Part shown: positions 34,267 through 44,826 of the stretch, piece after piece | How the letters are laid out: each line of letters opens with the position of its first letter | Numbering within the stretch: position 1 is the stretch's first letter | NCBI RefSeq assembly: GCF_003289625.1 | Contig: NZ_QMBN01000003.1 | Location: forward strand, 402,034-466,033 | Direction: 5' to 3' | Source of the DNA: Microbacterium sp. SMR1 | GTDB lineage: Bacteria; Actinomycetota; Actinomycetes; Actinomycetales; Microbacteriaceae | Length of the DNA stretch: 64,000 nucleotides | Notes under the pieces: generated by a model | Told to the model about the DNA's origin: nothing | What the model saw: the letters and a program-made list of their open reading frames with translations, nothing else | Database searches by the model: none | Position numbers and translations under genes: made by a program

Positions 34267-35523
34267 GGGGGCCGATCCCGCCGACGCGGCGTGCGCCGTC
34301 ACACGATGGCGGCGCGACGCCGCGACCGCGCGCATCGGGGGCGAGATCGCTTCGCCGACGAGTCGGCGGACGGCTGCCGGGATGGGGCCCCGGCCGTTCC
34401 CCTCGCCGACGGGCCGGGCCGCCAGCAGAGCCGCATCGGTGGCGCGCGGGTCCCACGGGACGAACCAGCATCGCTCGATCCCGGCGTACCGCTCGAAGCT
34501 GCGGCGGATCTGGCCTCGTGGATCGATCCCGAGCGGGCCGCCCCGGAGCTTGTTGACGACGACGTGGACGGGCACGGCCCCGACGGTCGCGCGCAGCTCG
34601 GGGTAAGCCCGCAGGAACCGCGAGAGCCCCACGGGGTCGGCGGCAGCGACCGCGACGACCAGGTCGGCCGACTCGAGCGCGGCGAGGGTCGCGGCATTGC
34701 GCCGGGGCCCGTCGAGATCGCTGACGATCGCCTCATCCCGTTCGAGCGATGCCGAGACGTCGACGACGACATCGTCGACCCAGTCACGACAGGTCTCGAG
34801 GACGCGCGTGACACGCTCGAACCCGAGTTCCGGCCAGCGCGCCGGCCGGTTGATGCCGACGAGGACATCGACGGCGCCCGCAGGCTCCGCGATGCGAGCC
34901 AGTTCCGCCGGTGTCAGTTCGCCGCGCGACGCACGTCGGCACGCGCCGGCCAGGCCCGGCCCCTCGTCGGGAACGCCCAGCGCGAAGGCGACGGCGGGCG
35001 CGTGTGCGTCCGCGTCCGCGAGCGCGACGCTGCGCCCATCGCGCGCCGTCTCGCGAGCGATCTCGATCGACATCGTCGTGCGACCGGGCGCGCCCGAGGC
35101 GCCCCACACGACGATCACCCTCCCCCGCGACCGAACGGGCGGAGTCGATGCGGGAACGGCGGTTACGGCGTCCAAGGCATCAGTGGTCGAATCGACGACC
35201 GCGACCCCGACGATCTCGGCCGCTCGATGCTCGGCCGCGCCCCGGCTCCACGCGACGATCCTGGTCGCAGTGCGGTCGCACAACTCGACGACGTCGCGCG
35301 TGAGCCACGAACGGGATGCTGCGAGAAGGAGCACGTCCGCGCCTGCGATCACGGCAGCGGTACCGGATAGCTCGCGCGCCTGTGGAGCGGACCATGCGAA
35401 GGTCGCGTCGTGCGCCGCGGCGGCCACATCCTCGGGCGCGAGCGCGGTGACCTCGGTGAAACCTCCGGCGCGCAGTCGCTCGGTGAACGGCGCGGCATCG
35501 GGAATCGCCACGACGATACGCAT
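34264..35523 (-). CDS. CpaE/MinD-like P-loop ATPase with altered Walker A
   Basis: 419-aa cytoplasmic protein. An N-terminal receiver-like domain (about 1-110) is followed by a MinD/ParA-type domain from about residue 133. The deviant Walker A reads GASGAPGRTT (141-150), so Arg stands where the catalytic Lys of GKT normally is. VDDVVVDVSAS resembles the switch II/Walker B strand. Relatives include CpaE of Tad pilus systems and the septum-site (Ssd) proteins of mycobacteria. No tadA, pilin or secretin gene is nearby. It starts inside the stop of the SAF-domain gene (TGATG), so the two are coupled. Confidence 0.8.
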   Translation of the reverse strand: MRIVVAIPDAAPFTERLRAGGFTEVTALAPEDVAAAAHDATFAWSAPQARELSGTAAVIAGADVLLLAASRSWLTRDVVELCDRTATRIVAWSRGAAEHRAAEIVGVAVVDSTTDALDAVTAVPASTPPVRSRGRVIVVWGASGAPGRTTMSIEIARETARDGRSVALADADAHAPAVAFALGVPDEGPGLAGACRRASRGELTPAELARIAEPAGAVDVLVGINRPARWPELGFERVTRVLETCRDWVDDVVVDVSASLERDEAIVSDLDGPRRNAATLAALESADLVVAVAAADPVGLSRFLRAYPELRATVGAVPVHVVVNKLRGGPLGIDPRGQIRRSFERYAGIERCWFVPWDPRATDAALLAARPVGEGNGRGPIPAAVRRLVGEAISPPMRAVAASRRHRVTAHAASAGSAP

Positions 35524-36149
35524 CAGCGCGTCCCGCCCGCGGCCGGGATCACCGACACCGCGTCACCGGCCGCGACAGCGGCGAGCGCGGCCGAGACGTC
35601 CGTGCGCGCCACCACCAGCTCCACAGCGGCGGAACGTTGCTGTGCCATGAGCCCGTCGCCGGCCTGCACGGCGCGCACCGTGGCTTCTCGGACGAGGATG
35701 CGCGGCTCGCCGAAGACCCCTCGCTCGCGCTGCGGCGCACTCCACACCTCGACGCGGGTCCCCGGCGACACGGAGCCGGGCACGGCACCGGCTGTCTGCA
35801 CGACGACGGTCGTCACCTCGACGTCGTCCGGTGATGCGACTGCGGCGCGCGGCACGAACTCGCCGGCGGGGATCGTCCGCGTCGCGACACCGCCCGGCTC
35901 GAGCGCACCCGGTGCGGCATAGATGTCGTCAGCCGATCCGAGCGCCACCTCCACGACGCGCAGATCGGCAGCCTCGACGGTCTCGCCGACGACGATGGTC
36001 CGCGCCGCGGTCAGGACCGCCGACGTCTGCCGCGCCGCTGACACCACGGCCCAGACCCCCGCGACGGAGATCGACACGAGGACGACGCCGATGATGACGC
36101 GCGCGTCGGCGCGACGGATGCGGTTACGGAACGAGGTACGTGCGACCAT
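35523..36149 (-). CDS. SAF-domain membrane protein, CpaB/RcpC-like
   Basis: 208 aa. One N-terminal membrane helix (about 17-38, VIIGVVLVSISVAGVWAVVSA), then an SAF domain at about 44-110 (AARTIVVGETVEAADLRVVEV...GGVATRTIPAGEFVPRAAV), then a beta-rich C-terminal part. CpaB/RcpC proteins of Tad pili have this layout, but the gene is short and isolated from pilus genes. First gene of a two-gene unit with the CpaE-like ATPase. The hexamer CACGAT lies 6 nt before the ATG, a weak leaderless promoter. Confidence 0.75.
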   Translation of the reverse strand: MVARTSFRNRIRRADARVIIGVVLVSISVAGVWAVVSAARQTSAVLTAARTIVVGETVEAADLRVVEVALGSADDIYAAPGALEPGGVATRTIPAGEFVPRAAVASPDDVEVTTVVVQTAGAVPGSVSPGTRVEVWSAPQRERGVFGEPRILVREATVRAVQAGDGLMAQQRSAAVELVVARTDVSAALAAVAAGDAVSVIPAAGGTR

Positions 36150-36247
36150 GCCACCATCGTGGGCGAGGCGGTGCCACGGGCGTGCTGGTTGTCCACAGGG
36201 CTGTCAAGAGCCGAGCGGGCGAACATTCGCCCGCGGATAATGGGACC

Positions 36248-36520
36248 ATGCCCGCCACGCCCGACAGCGCGCGCTTCCTGACGCCTTCCCAGGTCGCGGA
36301 GATGCTGCAGATCGAGGTCGACGAAGTGGTCGCGCTCGCCGTCGAGGGTCGTCTCGTCGGAGCGAAGGTCGGAACACCGCCCCGCTGGCGGATCGAGTCG
36401 TCCAGCGTCGAGGACTACCTCGACGCGCAAGTCGAAGACGCCCGCCGCGCCGCCCTGTGGCAGCAGTCGCAGGTCGCCAGCTTCCCCGAGCTGTGGGGAC
36501 GGCGGAACCGCAGCGACTGA
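36248..36520 (+). CDS. Small helix-turn-helix protein, excisionase/BldC-like
   Basis: 90 aa. A MerR-type winged HTH occupies about residues 10-60 (FLTPSQVAEMLQIEVDEVVALAVEGRLVGAKVGTPPRWRIESSSVEDYLDAQ), the pattern of excisionase-like and BldC-like DNA-binding proteins. The rest is a short helical tail with three Trp/Phe. Divergent from the SAF/CpaE-like pair (98 bp between starts), which makes it a candidate local regulator. GATAAT sits 6 nt before the ATG. Ends 4 bp from the next convergent stop. Confidence 0.78.
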   Translation: MPATPDSARFLTPSQVAEMLQIEVDEVVALAVEGRLVGAKVGTPPRWRIESSSVEDYLDAQVEDARRAALWQQSQVASFPELWGRRNRSD

Positions 36521-36524
36521 CTTC

Positions 36525-37106
36525 TCAGCCGTGGCCGCTCTGCAGGTGCAGGACCCGCAGAGCCGAGTAGACGACCATCCGGTGCCCCGTGACAGCGCTC
36601 GGTCGCCGCGGCTCAGCTGCGTCGTGCAGCGCGAGATCGAGGTGGTCGGCGCCCGCGCGATCGATCGTCCCCGCCCAGGTCTTTCCGCCGGCGACCACGA
36701 TGTGCACGGGGACGCGACGGCGCGCCAGGTCACGCAGCACGAACCCGAGCGTCATCCGTTCCGACAGCGCCGAGCCGCGTCCCGCGGGACGCGCGCTGCG
36801 GAGCAGATCAGGTTCCGCGAGGACGACCGACGACGCAGCGGTGAAGGGCACGACGGCGGCACCGGGGCCGTCCGCGCGGTCCAGGCCCGCCCAGTCGGCT
36901 CCCACCCCCGTCAGGCGGCCGCGGATCGGATCACCGGCGTCCACATCGACGGTCACCTCTGCGCCGATCGATTCCTGAAGCCGCTCGCGCAGAGTCAGCC
37001 GCGAGAGTCGCAACCGCTCGGCCTCGGTGTCGAGCGCCGCTCGCTCGGCCTCCCACTCGGAGTCGAGCTGGTGTTCGAGATCCTCGAAGAACCGCTGCCA
37101 TCGCAC
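36525..37106 (-). CDS. Conserved actinobacterial protein, unknown function
   Basis: 193 aa, soluble. A charged helical N-terminus (about 1-45, FFEDLEHQLDSEWEAERAALDTEAERLRLSRLTLRERL) is followed by two short beta-rich repeats: GDPIRGRLTGVGADWAGL (about 58-75) and GGKTWAGTIDRAGADHLDLAL (about 138-158). These have the spacing of SH3-barrel (Sm-like) strands, only a suggestion. GTG start at 37106 with TAGCCT 6 nt upstream. I do not recognise a named family. Confidence 0.7.
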   Translation of the reverse strand: MRWQRFFEDLEHQLDSEWEAERAALDTEAERLRLSRLTLRERLQESIGAEVTVDVDAGDPIRGRLTGVGADWAGLDRADGPGAAVVPFTAASSVVLAEPDLLRSARPAGRGSALSERMTLGFVLRDLARRRVPVHIVVAGGKTWAGTIDRAGADHLDLALHDAAEPRRPSAVTGHRMVVYSALRVLHLQSGHG

Positions 37107-37112
37107 CCCGTG

Positions 37113-37118
37113 AGGCTA
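37113..37118 (-). promoter_or_regulatory. Leaderless -10 element of the 36525-37106 gene
   Basis: Minus-strand TAGCCT, 6 nt, GTG at 37106. Confidence 0.5.
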
Positions 37119-37238
37119 GCGGTGACGCGGCGCACCCCGAGGGCGCTCTCCACAGGTTGGAGGATTCTCATCCGGCCAGATTCGGCGGTGTGCTGTACTC
37201 GTCGGCGTTGACACAGCCGATGGAAGGAGGTGCGTGCG

Positions 37239-37679
37239 ATGACGTCGATGAGCGCGAACCAACCCCGCCGGTACCCCCGCATCGGGTCCTCGCTCGACGT
37301 CGCCGAGTACTTCGCAGCGCAGCCGACGTCGACGGCAGATCTGCCCGATCCCGAGCCGCTGATCCGCAACCTGACCCGCGGGGTCCTCGAGGTGCTGGCG
37401 GGAGTGCGCGAGGTCGAGCAGCTCGCTCGGTGGCTGAGCGAGGACTCTTTCCGCGTTCTCGTCACGCGCGCGAATCTCGCGGCGCGTGCGCGCAGTGCCC
37501 GACAGGTGACGCCGGCGCGGCCCGTCCACTCGATCGTCTCGGTCCGCACGTGCGAGCCGGCGGACGGCGTCGTCGAGGGCACGGTGGTCGTCACCACCCC
37601 GCATCGGACGCGGGCCGTCGCGCTCCGGCTCGAAGGCCTCGACGGGCGGTGGCGCGCGACGTCGCTCGCCCTGCTGTGA
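37239..37679 (+). CDS. Rv3235 family protein
   Basis: 146-aa soluble protein. The layout matches the small actinobacterial Rv3235 family as I know it: a disordered N-terminus, then a helical block (PEPLIRNLTRGVLEVLAGVREVEQLARWLSEDSFRVLVTRANLAARAR) and a beta-rich NTF2-like end (RPVHSIVSVRTCEPADGVVEGTVVV...ALRLEGLDGRWRATSLALL). Function is unknown, though its steady placement just upstream of secA hints at a link to secretion. AAGGAGGT 8 nt upstream selects ATG 37239 over the GTG at 37230. Confidence 0.8.
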   Translation: MTSMSANQPRRYPRIGSSLDVAEYFAAQPTSTADLPDPEPLIRNLTRGVLEVLAGVREVEQLARWLSEDSFRVLVTRANLAARARSARQVTPARPVHSIVSVRTCEPADGVVEGTVVVTTPHRTRAVALRLEGLDGRWRATSLALL

Positions 37680-37683
37680 CGGG

Positions 37684-38907
37684 CTACTGCTTGTACGACG
37701 AGAGGAAGTTGCCCAGCCGCTCGATCGCCTCGGTCAGCACGCGCGCCTCGGGCAGCGTGACGATGCGCAGGTGATCCGGATCGGGCCAGTTGAAGCCGGT
37801 TCCCTGCACCAGCAGCACGTGTTCCGCGACGAGGAAGTCGTAGACGAGCTTGCCGTCGTCATGGATGTCGTAGACCTCGGGGTCGAGGCGCGGGAAGGCG
37901 TACAGCGCACCCTCGGGCTTGTGACAGGTCACGCCGGGGATGCTCTCGAGACCCTTCCATGCGGCATCCCGCTGCTCGTGCAACCGCCCCGACGGGGCGA
38001 TGAGCACCTCGATCGACTGCACGCCCGACAGCGCCGCCTGGACCGCGAACTGCGCCGGCACGTTCGGGCACAGCCGCGTGGATGCGAGCAGCTGGATGCC
38101 CTCGAGGAAGCCCTTCGCGTGCGCCTTGGGCCCGGTGATGACGAGCCAGCCCGACCGGTATCCGGCGACGCGGTACGTCTTGGAGAGGCCGTTGAAGGTC
38201 AGGCAGAGGAGATCGGGAGCGAGCGTCGCCAGCGGGATGTGGGTCGCCTCGTCGTAGAGGATCCGGTCGTAGATCTCGTCTGAGAGCAGAAGGAGCGAGT
38301 TCTCACGGGCGATCTGCACGATGCCTTCGAGTACCTCGCGGCTGTAGACCGCACCCGTGGGGTTGTTCGGGTTGATGACGACGATCGCCTTCGTCTGCGG
38401 GGTCACCTTCGAGCGGATGTCGTCGAGGTCGGGCTCCCAGCCCTGTGTCGCGTCGCACAGGTAGTGCACGGGCTTGCCGCCGCCGAGGCTCGTCATGGCG
38501 GTCCACAGCGGATAATCGGGCGCTGGGATCAGCACCTCGTCGCCCTCGTCGAGGAGAGCCTGCATCGTCATCGTGATGAGCTCGGAGACGCCGTTCCCGA
38601 GGTAGACATCGTCGGGATCGACGTGCGGGAACCCGGGAACCTCCTCGTACCGCGAGACGACGGCGCGCCGCGCGGAGAGGATGCCGCGGCTGTCGCTGTA
38701 GCCGTGCGCGTTGGGCACCGACTCGATCATGTCGCGGACGATCTGGAAGGGGGCCTCGAACCCGAAGATGGCGGGGTTACCGGTGTTGAGCTTGAGCACC
38801 CTGTGGCCGTCGGCCTCGAGTCGGTCGGCCTCGGCCAGGGCGCTGCCGCGAATCTCGTACAGGACGTCCTTGAGCTTCGATGACTGATCGAGGATTCGGC
38901 GGTTCAT
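37684..38907 (-). CDS. PLP-dependent aminotransferase, AlaA-like class I/II
   Basis: 407-aa fold-type I aminotransferase. The PLP lysine is in FNGLSKTYRVAGYRSGW, the Asp-Tyr pair in LLSDEIYDRILYDEATH, and the conserved NPTGAVY stretch is present. The N-terminus (SSKLKDVLYEIRGSALAEADRLEADGHRVLKLNTGNPAIFGF) is that of E. coli AlaA and relatives, which make alanine from pyruvate and glutamate. TATCCT lies 6 nt before the ATG on the minus strand. Stop lies 4 bp from the convergent Rv3235-like gene. Confidence 0.9.
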   Translation of the reverse strand: MNRRILDQSSKLKDVLYEIRGSALAEADRLEADGHRVLKLNTGNPAIFGFEAPFQIVRDMIESVPNAHGYSDSRGILSARRAVVSRYEEVPGFPHVDPDDVYLGNGVSELITMTMQALLDEGDEVLIPAPDYPLWTAMTSLGGGKPVHYLCDATQGWEPDLDDIRSKVTPQTKAIVVINPNNPTGAVYSREVLEGIVQIARENSLLLLSDEIYDRILYDEATHIPLATLAPDLLCLTFNGLSKTYRVAGYRSGWLVITGPKAHAKGFLEGIQLLASTRLCPNVPAQFAVQAALSGVQSIEVLIAPSGRLHEQRDAAWKGLESIPGVTCHKPEGALYAFPRLDPEVYDIHDDGKLVYDFLVAEHVLLVQGTGFNWPDPDHLRIVTLPEARVLTEAIERLGNFLSSYKQ

Positions 38908-38913
38908 CCGATC

Positions 38914-38919
38914 AGGATA
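38914..38919 (-). promoter_or_regulatory. Leaderless -10 element of the aminotransferase gene
   Basis: Minus-strand TATCCT, 6 nt, ATG at 38907. Confidence 0.5.
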
Positions 38920-38967
38920 TCCGGGGGTCGAGCGGGCCGATCGACGATGCGTGGCCCGCTCGCCGGA

Positions 38968-41757
<2,790 letters not shown>

Positions 41758-41905
41758 AGCGGATCTCCATCTGTCGGGTGCGCCGACGCCACGTCGGCCG
41801 CGCCCGCGCGTACGCACGGGCATATGGAGCCATGTTATCGGCCCGTGACCTTGGCGTCGCCTGCGAGAGACGACGACATCCCCTCCTCCGCCGACCGCCG
41901 AGACC

Positions 41906-41911
41906 TAGGAT
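41906..41911 (+). promoter_or_regulatory. Leaderless -10 element of the 41918 gene
   Basis: TAGGAT, 6 nt, ATG at 41918. Confidence 0.5.
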
Positions 41912-41917
41912 CGGAAC

Positions 41918-43243
41918 ATGGCTGGATTCTGGGGCAGACGCAAGCGGGAACAGCAGGACGTCGCGGACGCGGACGCGAACCTGGCACGCGAGGCCGACAT
42001 CGCCCTCGTCGGGGCGGACGAGCGCCTGCGCGTCACGAGCGACGAGATGGTCTTCGCCGAGGCCGAGCTCGGCGAGGAGGCCACGGCTCCTCTGCGCGAG
42101 GCCATCGCCGCCGTGCGCCACCACCTCGGTGAGGCGTTCCACCTCAAGCAGCTCAACCACGACGAGATCCCCGACACGCCGGAAGAGGTGCGCACGCGCA
42201 ACGCGCGCATCGTCCAGCTGTGCGAGTGGGCTCAGGATCTGCTCGACGACCGTGTATCGGCCCTGTCGGAGGCGATCGAGCGCGCGCGGCGGGCGCCCGA
42301 GATCCTCGCCGGCATCCGCGCCGACGTCACCACTCTGCGCGAGCGCATCGACCCCGCACGCGCCGTCATCGACCGGGTCTCGAGCCGCTATCACCCCGAC
42401 GCGCTCAACCGGGTCAGCGGGAACGCGGACGAGGCCGCCGGACTCCTCGAGTTCGCCGAGCACGGGGCGGATGTCGCCGAGCGCCGGCGCGCTGCCGGCG
42501 AGCGCGGGCCGGCCAACATCGCGCTGGAGACGGCGACCGAAGCGGTGCGCCGCGCGCGCACGCTGCTCGACGCGGTCGACGACTTCGAGGTCGAAGCGCT
42601 GCGAGCGCAGTCGACGCTCGCCGATGTCGTGGCCGACTCGCGTGACGACCTCGTCGCCGCGCGGACGGCACCGCAGACCCCGGCGGTCACCACCGCGATG
42701 GCGGAGCTCCAGCAGGCGCTGACCCGCGTGAGCCCCGCCGGTTCGAAGGGCGATCCGTTCGCCGAGCTGTCGATGCTCCGCGAGAAGAACGCCGCGCTGG
42801 ACGTCGCCGTCGACACCGCCCGCGAGCGGGCGGCCCGCCCGATCCCGCCCGAGAGCCACGTGCGACACGCCATCGACGACGCCGACCGACAGTTGTCCGT
42901 CGCGCGCAGCGTCATCGCCGGACACCGCGGCTGGATCGGTGCGGACGCGCGCACGCGACTGGCCGAGGCCGAGAGCCTGCGACTCGGGCTCGCCCCGGTC
43001 GGTCCGATCCCCGAGGACGATCGCGAGAAGGCGCTGGCCGACGCGCGGCGCTGCGCCGCTCTCGCCGGCGAAGCCCTGCAGCTCGCCCAGCGCGACATCG
43101 ACGGCTCGCGCCCGAACGACGGCTGGGGCGGCCCCGGAGGATACGGCGGCGGCTGGGGCGGTCGCGGCAGCGGCGGCAACATGGTCGGCGGCATCCTGGG
43201 CGGTCTCGTGATCGGCAGCATGCTCGACGGCATGTTCGACTGA
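41918..43243 (+). CDS. Coiled-coil protein with glycine-rich tail, unknown function
   Basis: 441 aa, mostly helical and rich in Ala, Glu and Arg (probable coiled coil about 15-385), ending in a Gly-rich stretch (GWGGPGGYGGGWGGRGSGGNMVGG) and a short hydrophobic terminus (ILGGLVIGSMLDGMF). The plan resembles the C-terminal half of actinobacterial TPM-domain proteins, but the TPM domain, signal peptide and membrane anchor are missing. Divergent from secA. Followed by a strong terminator. No function can be assigned. Confidence 0.75.
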   Translation: MAGFWGRRKREQQDVADADANLAREADIALVGADERLRVTSDEMVFAEAELGEEATAPLREAIAAVRHHLGEAFHLKQLNHDEIPDTPEEVRTRNARIVQLCEWAQDLLDDRVSALSEAIERARRAPEILAGIRADVTTLRERIDPARAVIDRVSSRYHPDALNRVSGNADEAAGLLEFAEHGADVAERRRAAGERGPANIALETATEAVRRARTLLDAVDDFEVEALRAQSTLADVVADSRDDLVAARTAPQTPAVTTAMAELQQALTRVSPAGSKGDPFAELSMLREKNAALDVAVDTARERAARPIPPESHVRHAIDDADRQLSVARSVIAGHRGWIGADARTRLAEAESLRLGLAPVGPIPEDDREKALADARRCAALAGEALQLAQRDIDGSRPNDGWGGPGGYGGGWGGRGSGGNMVGGILGGLVIGSMLDGMFD

Positions 43244-43264
43244 CGGCGCGGTTTCGACCGGCAC

Positions 43265-43305
43265 ACGACGGGGGCGGATGCCGTGATGGCACCCGCCCCC
43301 GTCGT
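43265..43305. terminator. Bidirectional terminator between 41918 gene and hpf
   Basis: Perfect 13-bp arms ACGACGGGGGCGG (43265-43277) and CCGCCCCCGTCGT (43293-43305), with a GCC/GGC pair in the loop. Lies between convergent stops. Confidence 0.82.
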
Positions 43306-43315
43306 CGTCCTCAGG

Positions 43316-43978
43316 TCAGGACGCCAGCTCGGCCTCCGGCGGGGCGGCTGCGGTCAGCGAGATGACACCGTAGTCCCAGCCCTTGCGGCGATACACGACG
43401 CTCGGGTGGTCGGTGCGCGCGTTGATGAACAGGAAGAAGTCGTGGCCCACGAGCTCCATTCGGTCGACGGCTTCCTCGACGGTCATCCATTCAGCACCGA
43501 ACTCTTTCGTGCGGATGACGACGGGCGTGTAGTCCTCTTCCTCCGCCGAGTCGCCGATGACGGGCACCTCGCCCGTCGCCACGGCACGCAGGACGTCGAC
43601 CGACGCCGGTTCGACGTCGATGCCTTCCAGGGCTCCGGTTCCCTTGTCGAGCTTGGCCCCGCGGGGGTGGTTCCGCGCGTCGACCCGCTTGTCCTTGGCG
43701 CGACGCACCTGCTCGACGAGCTTGTCGACCGCGAGGTCGAGGGCGACGAACTTGTCGCCGTCCGTGGCCTCGGCCCGAACGATCGGTCCCTTTCCGGTGA
43801 GGGTCAGTTCGACGGTCTCATCATCCATGCGCCCGTTGCGGTAGGCGTGATGCGTGACCTTGATGTCGAGGCGCTGCGCACGGGGTGCGAGCGTCTCGAT
43901 GCGACTGGACTTCTCTTCAGCCACCGTGCGGAAGCGATCCGTGATCCCGACTCCCACGCCGACGATGCTGGTTTCCAT
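43316..43978 (-). CDS. hpf: Ribosome hibernation-promoting factor, long form
   Basis: 220 aa. An N-terminal HPF/RaiA ribosome-binding domain (about 1-110, METSIVGVGVGITDRFRTVAEEKSSRI...) is joined by a linker to the C-terminal dimerisation domain (about 160-215, VVIRTKEFGAEWMTVEEAVDRMELVGHDFFLFINARTDHPSVVYRRKGWDYGVI). Long HPF makes 100S ribosome dimers in stationary phase. ATG 43978 is selected by AAGGAGG with a 5-nt spacer. A longer frame to 44071 would begin upstream of the probable promoter. The leader contains a hairpin immediately before the ribosome-binding site. Confidence 0.94.
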   Translation of the reverse strand: METSIVGVGVGITDRFRTVAEEKSSRIETLAPRAQRLDIKVTHHAYRNGRMDDETVELTLTGKGPIVRAEATDGDKFVALDLAVDKLVEQVRRAKDKRVDARNHPRGAKLDKGTGALEGIDVEPASVDVLRAVATGEVPVIGDSAEEEDYTPVVIRTKEFGAEWMTVEEAVDRMELVGHDFFLFINARTDHPSVVYRRKGWDYGVISLTAAAPPEAELAS

Positions 43979-43995
43979 CCTGACCTCCTTGCTCC

Positions 43996-44020
43996 GGTCC
44001 GCCCGGTTCAAGGGCGGACC
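43996..44020 (-). promoter_or_regulatory. Hairpin in the hpf 5' leader
   Basis: Perfect 9-bp arms GGTCCGCCC (43996-44004) and GGGCGGACC (44012-44020) with a 7-nt loop. In the mRNA the stem ends 5 nt before the AAGGAGG site (43984-43990). Confidence 0.55.
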
Positions 44021-44042
44021 TTCGTTCGCCTTGGTCTCCCCC

Positions 44043-44048
44043 ACGCTA
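44043..44048 (-). promoter_or_regulatory. Possible -10 element of hpf
   Basis: Minus-strand TAGCGT, which would start a leader of about 58 nt containing the hairpin. The -35 is unclear. Confidence 0.35.
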
Positions 44049-44071
44049 GTGCGGCGAGCGAGCAATGTCAC

Positions 44072-44776
44072 TCATGAACCGCCAGGAATATCTCCGACCG
44101 TCATCCGCAAGGGCGTGTCCGCGAGCACGACGGCGCCGACGACGCGTGAGCCGGCCTCGCGGAGCGCACGCTGAGCCTCGCGCAGCGTCGCCCCGGTGGT
44201 CATGACGTCGTCGACGATGACAGCGGCCGTCGTCCCGGGCCGTGCCACGAACGAGCCCGCGACATTCCGCTGCCGCTCGGCGCGGTCGAGGCGGCGCTGA
44301 TCGAGGACGCGGCCGCGCACGCGGAGCCGACGTGCCGTGCGGACGTCGCCGTGCCGTGCGATCATCTCGGGCACGGCGTACCCCCGTCGTCGTAGGGCGG
44401 CCCGAGACGGCGGAACGGGAACGAGCACGGCGTCCTCCCACCCCGCATCGCGGACGAGGCCTGCCACCAGACGGCCGAGGGGGCGGCACAATCCGGTGCG
44501 GCCGTCTTCCTTGAGCGCTCGGATGATGCGTGCCGCAGCGCCCTCGTACCGCGCGAGGCTCCGGACGTCGAGACCGTCGGCATCGCGCCGGCGCGGCCGC
44601 GGCAGCTCCGCGACGCACGTCGCGCAGAGCGCGCGTCCCGGTGCGTCGCATCCGGCGCACCAGACGGGCATCAGGAGGTCGAGCGCGTCCGCGAGGTGTT
44701 CTCGCCAGGACTCGGGACGGGAGGCGATCGGCTGCACGCTTCCATGCTGTCGAGGCGCTCGCGTCGCCCCTGGCAC
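44072..44776 (-). CDS. comF: ComF family phosphoribosyltransferase-like protein
   Basis: 234 aa. An N-terminal zinc finger of two Cys pairs (WCAGCDAPGRALCATC, about 39-54) is followed by a type I PRTase-like domain with PRPP-loop VIVDDVMTTGATLREA. The double-zipped ERQRNVAGSF block is typical of ComF. ComF acts in DNA uptake in competent bacteria but is widely kept without competence genes; no other com gene is here. GTG 44776 has GGGGAGG just upstream; GTG 44737 is an alternative. Lies 50 bp after lpqB. Confidence 0.88.
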   Translation of the reverse strand: MPGATRAPRQHGSVQPIASRPESWREHLADALDLLMPVWCAGCDAPGRALCATCVAELPRPRRRDADGLDVRSLARYEGAAARIIRALKEDGRTGLCRPLGRLVAGLVRDAGWEDAVLVPVPPSRAALRRRGYAVPEMIARHGDVRTARRLRVRGRVLDQRRLDRAERQRNVAGSFVARPGTTAAVIVDDVMTTGATLREAQRALREAGSRVVGAVVLADTPLRMTVGDIPGGS

Positions 44777-44826
44777 CGAACCTCCCCGTTGTGGAAGAGA
44801 CCGCCGACACGGCCGGTGGGGAGGAG

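Noticed and set aside
34264..36149. Tad/Flp pilus locus
   Set aside because: Only CpaE-like and CpaB-like genes are present; pilin, TadA, TadB/C, prepilin peptidase and secretin are missing from the window.
44072..44776. Competence locus
   Set aside because: ComF alone is widely conserved without natural transformation; no comEA, comEC or pilus genes are nearby.
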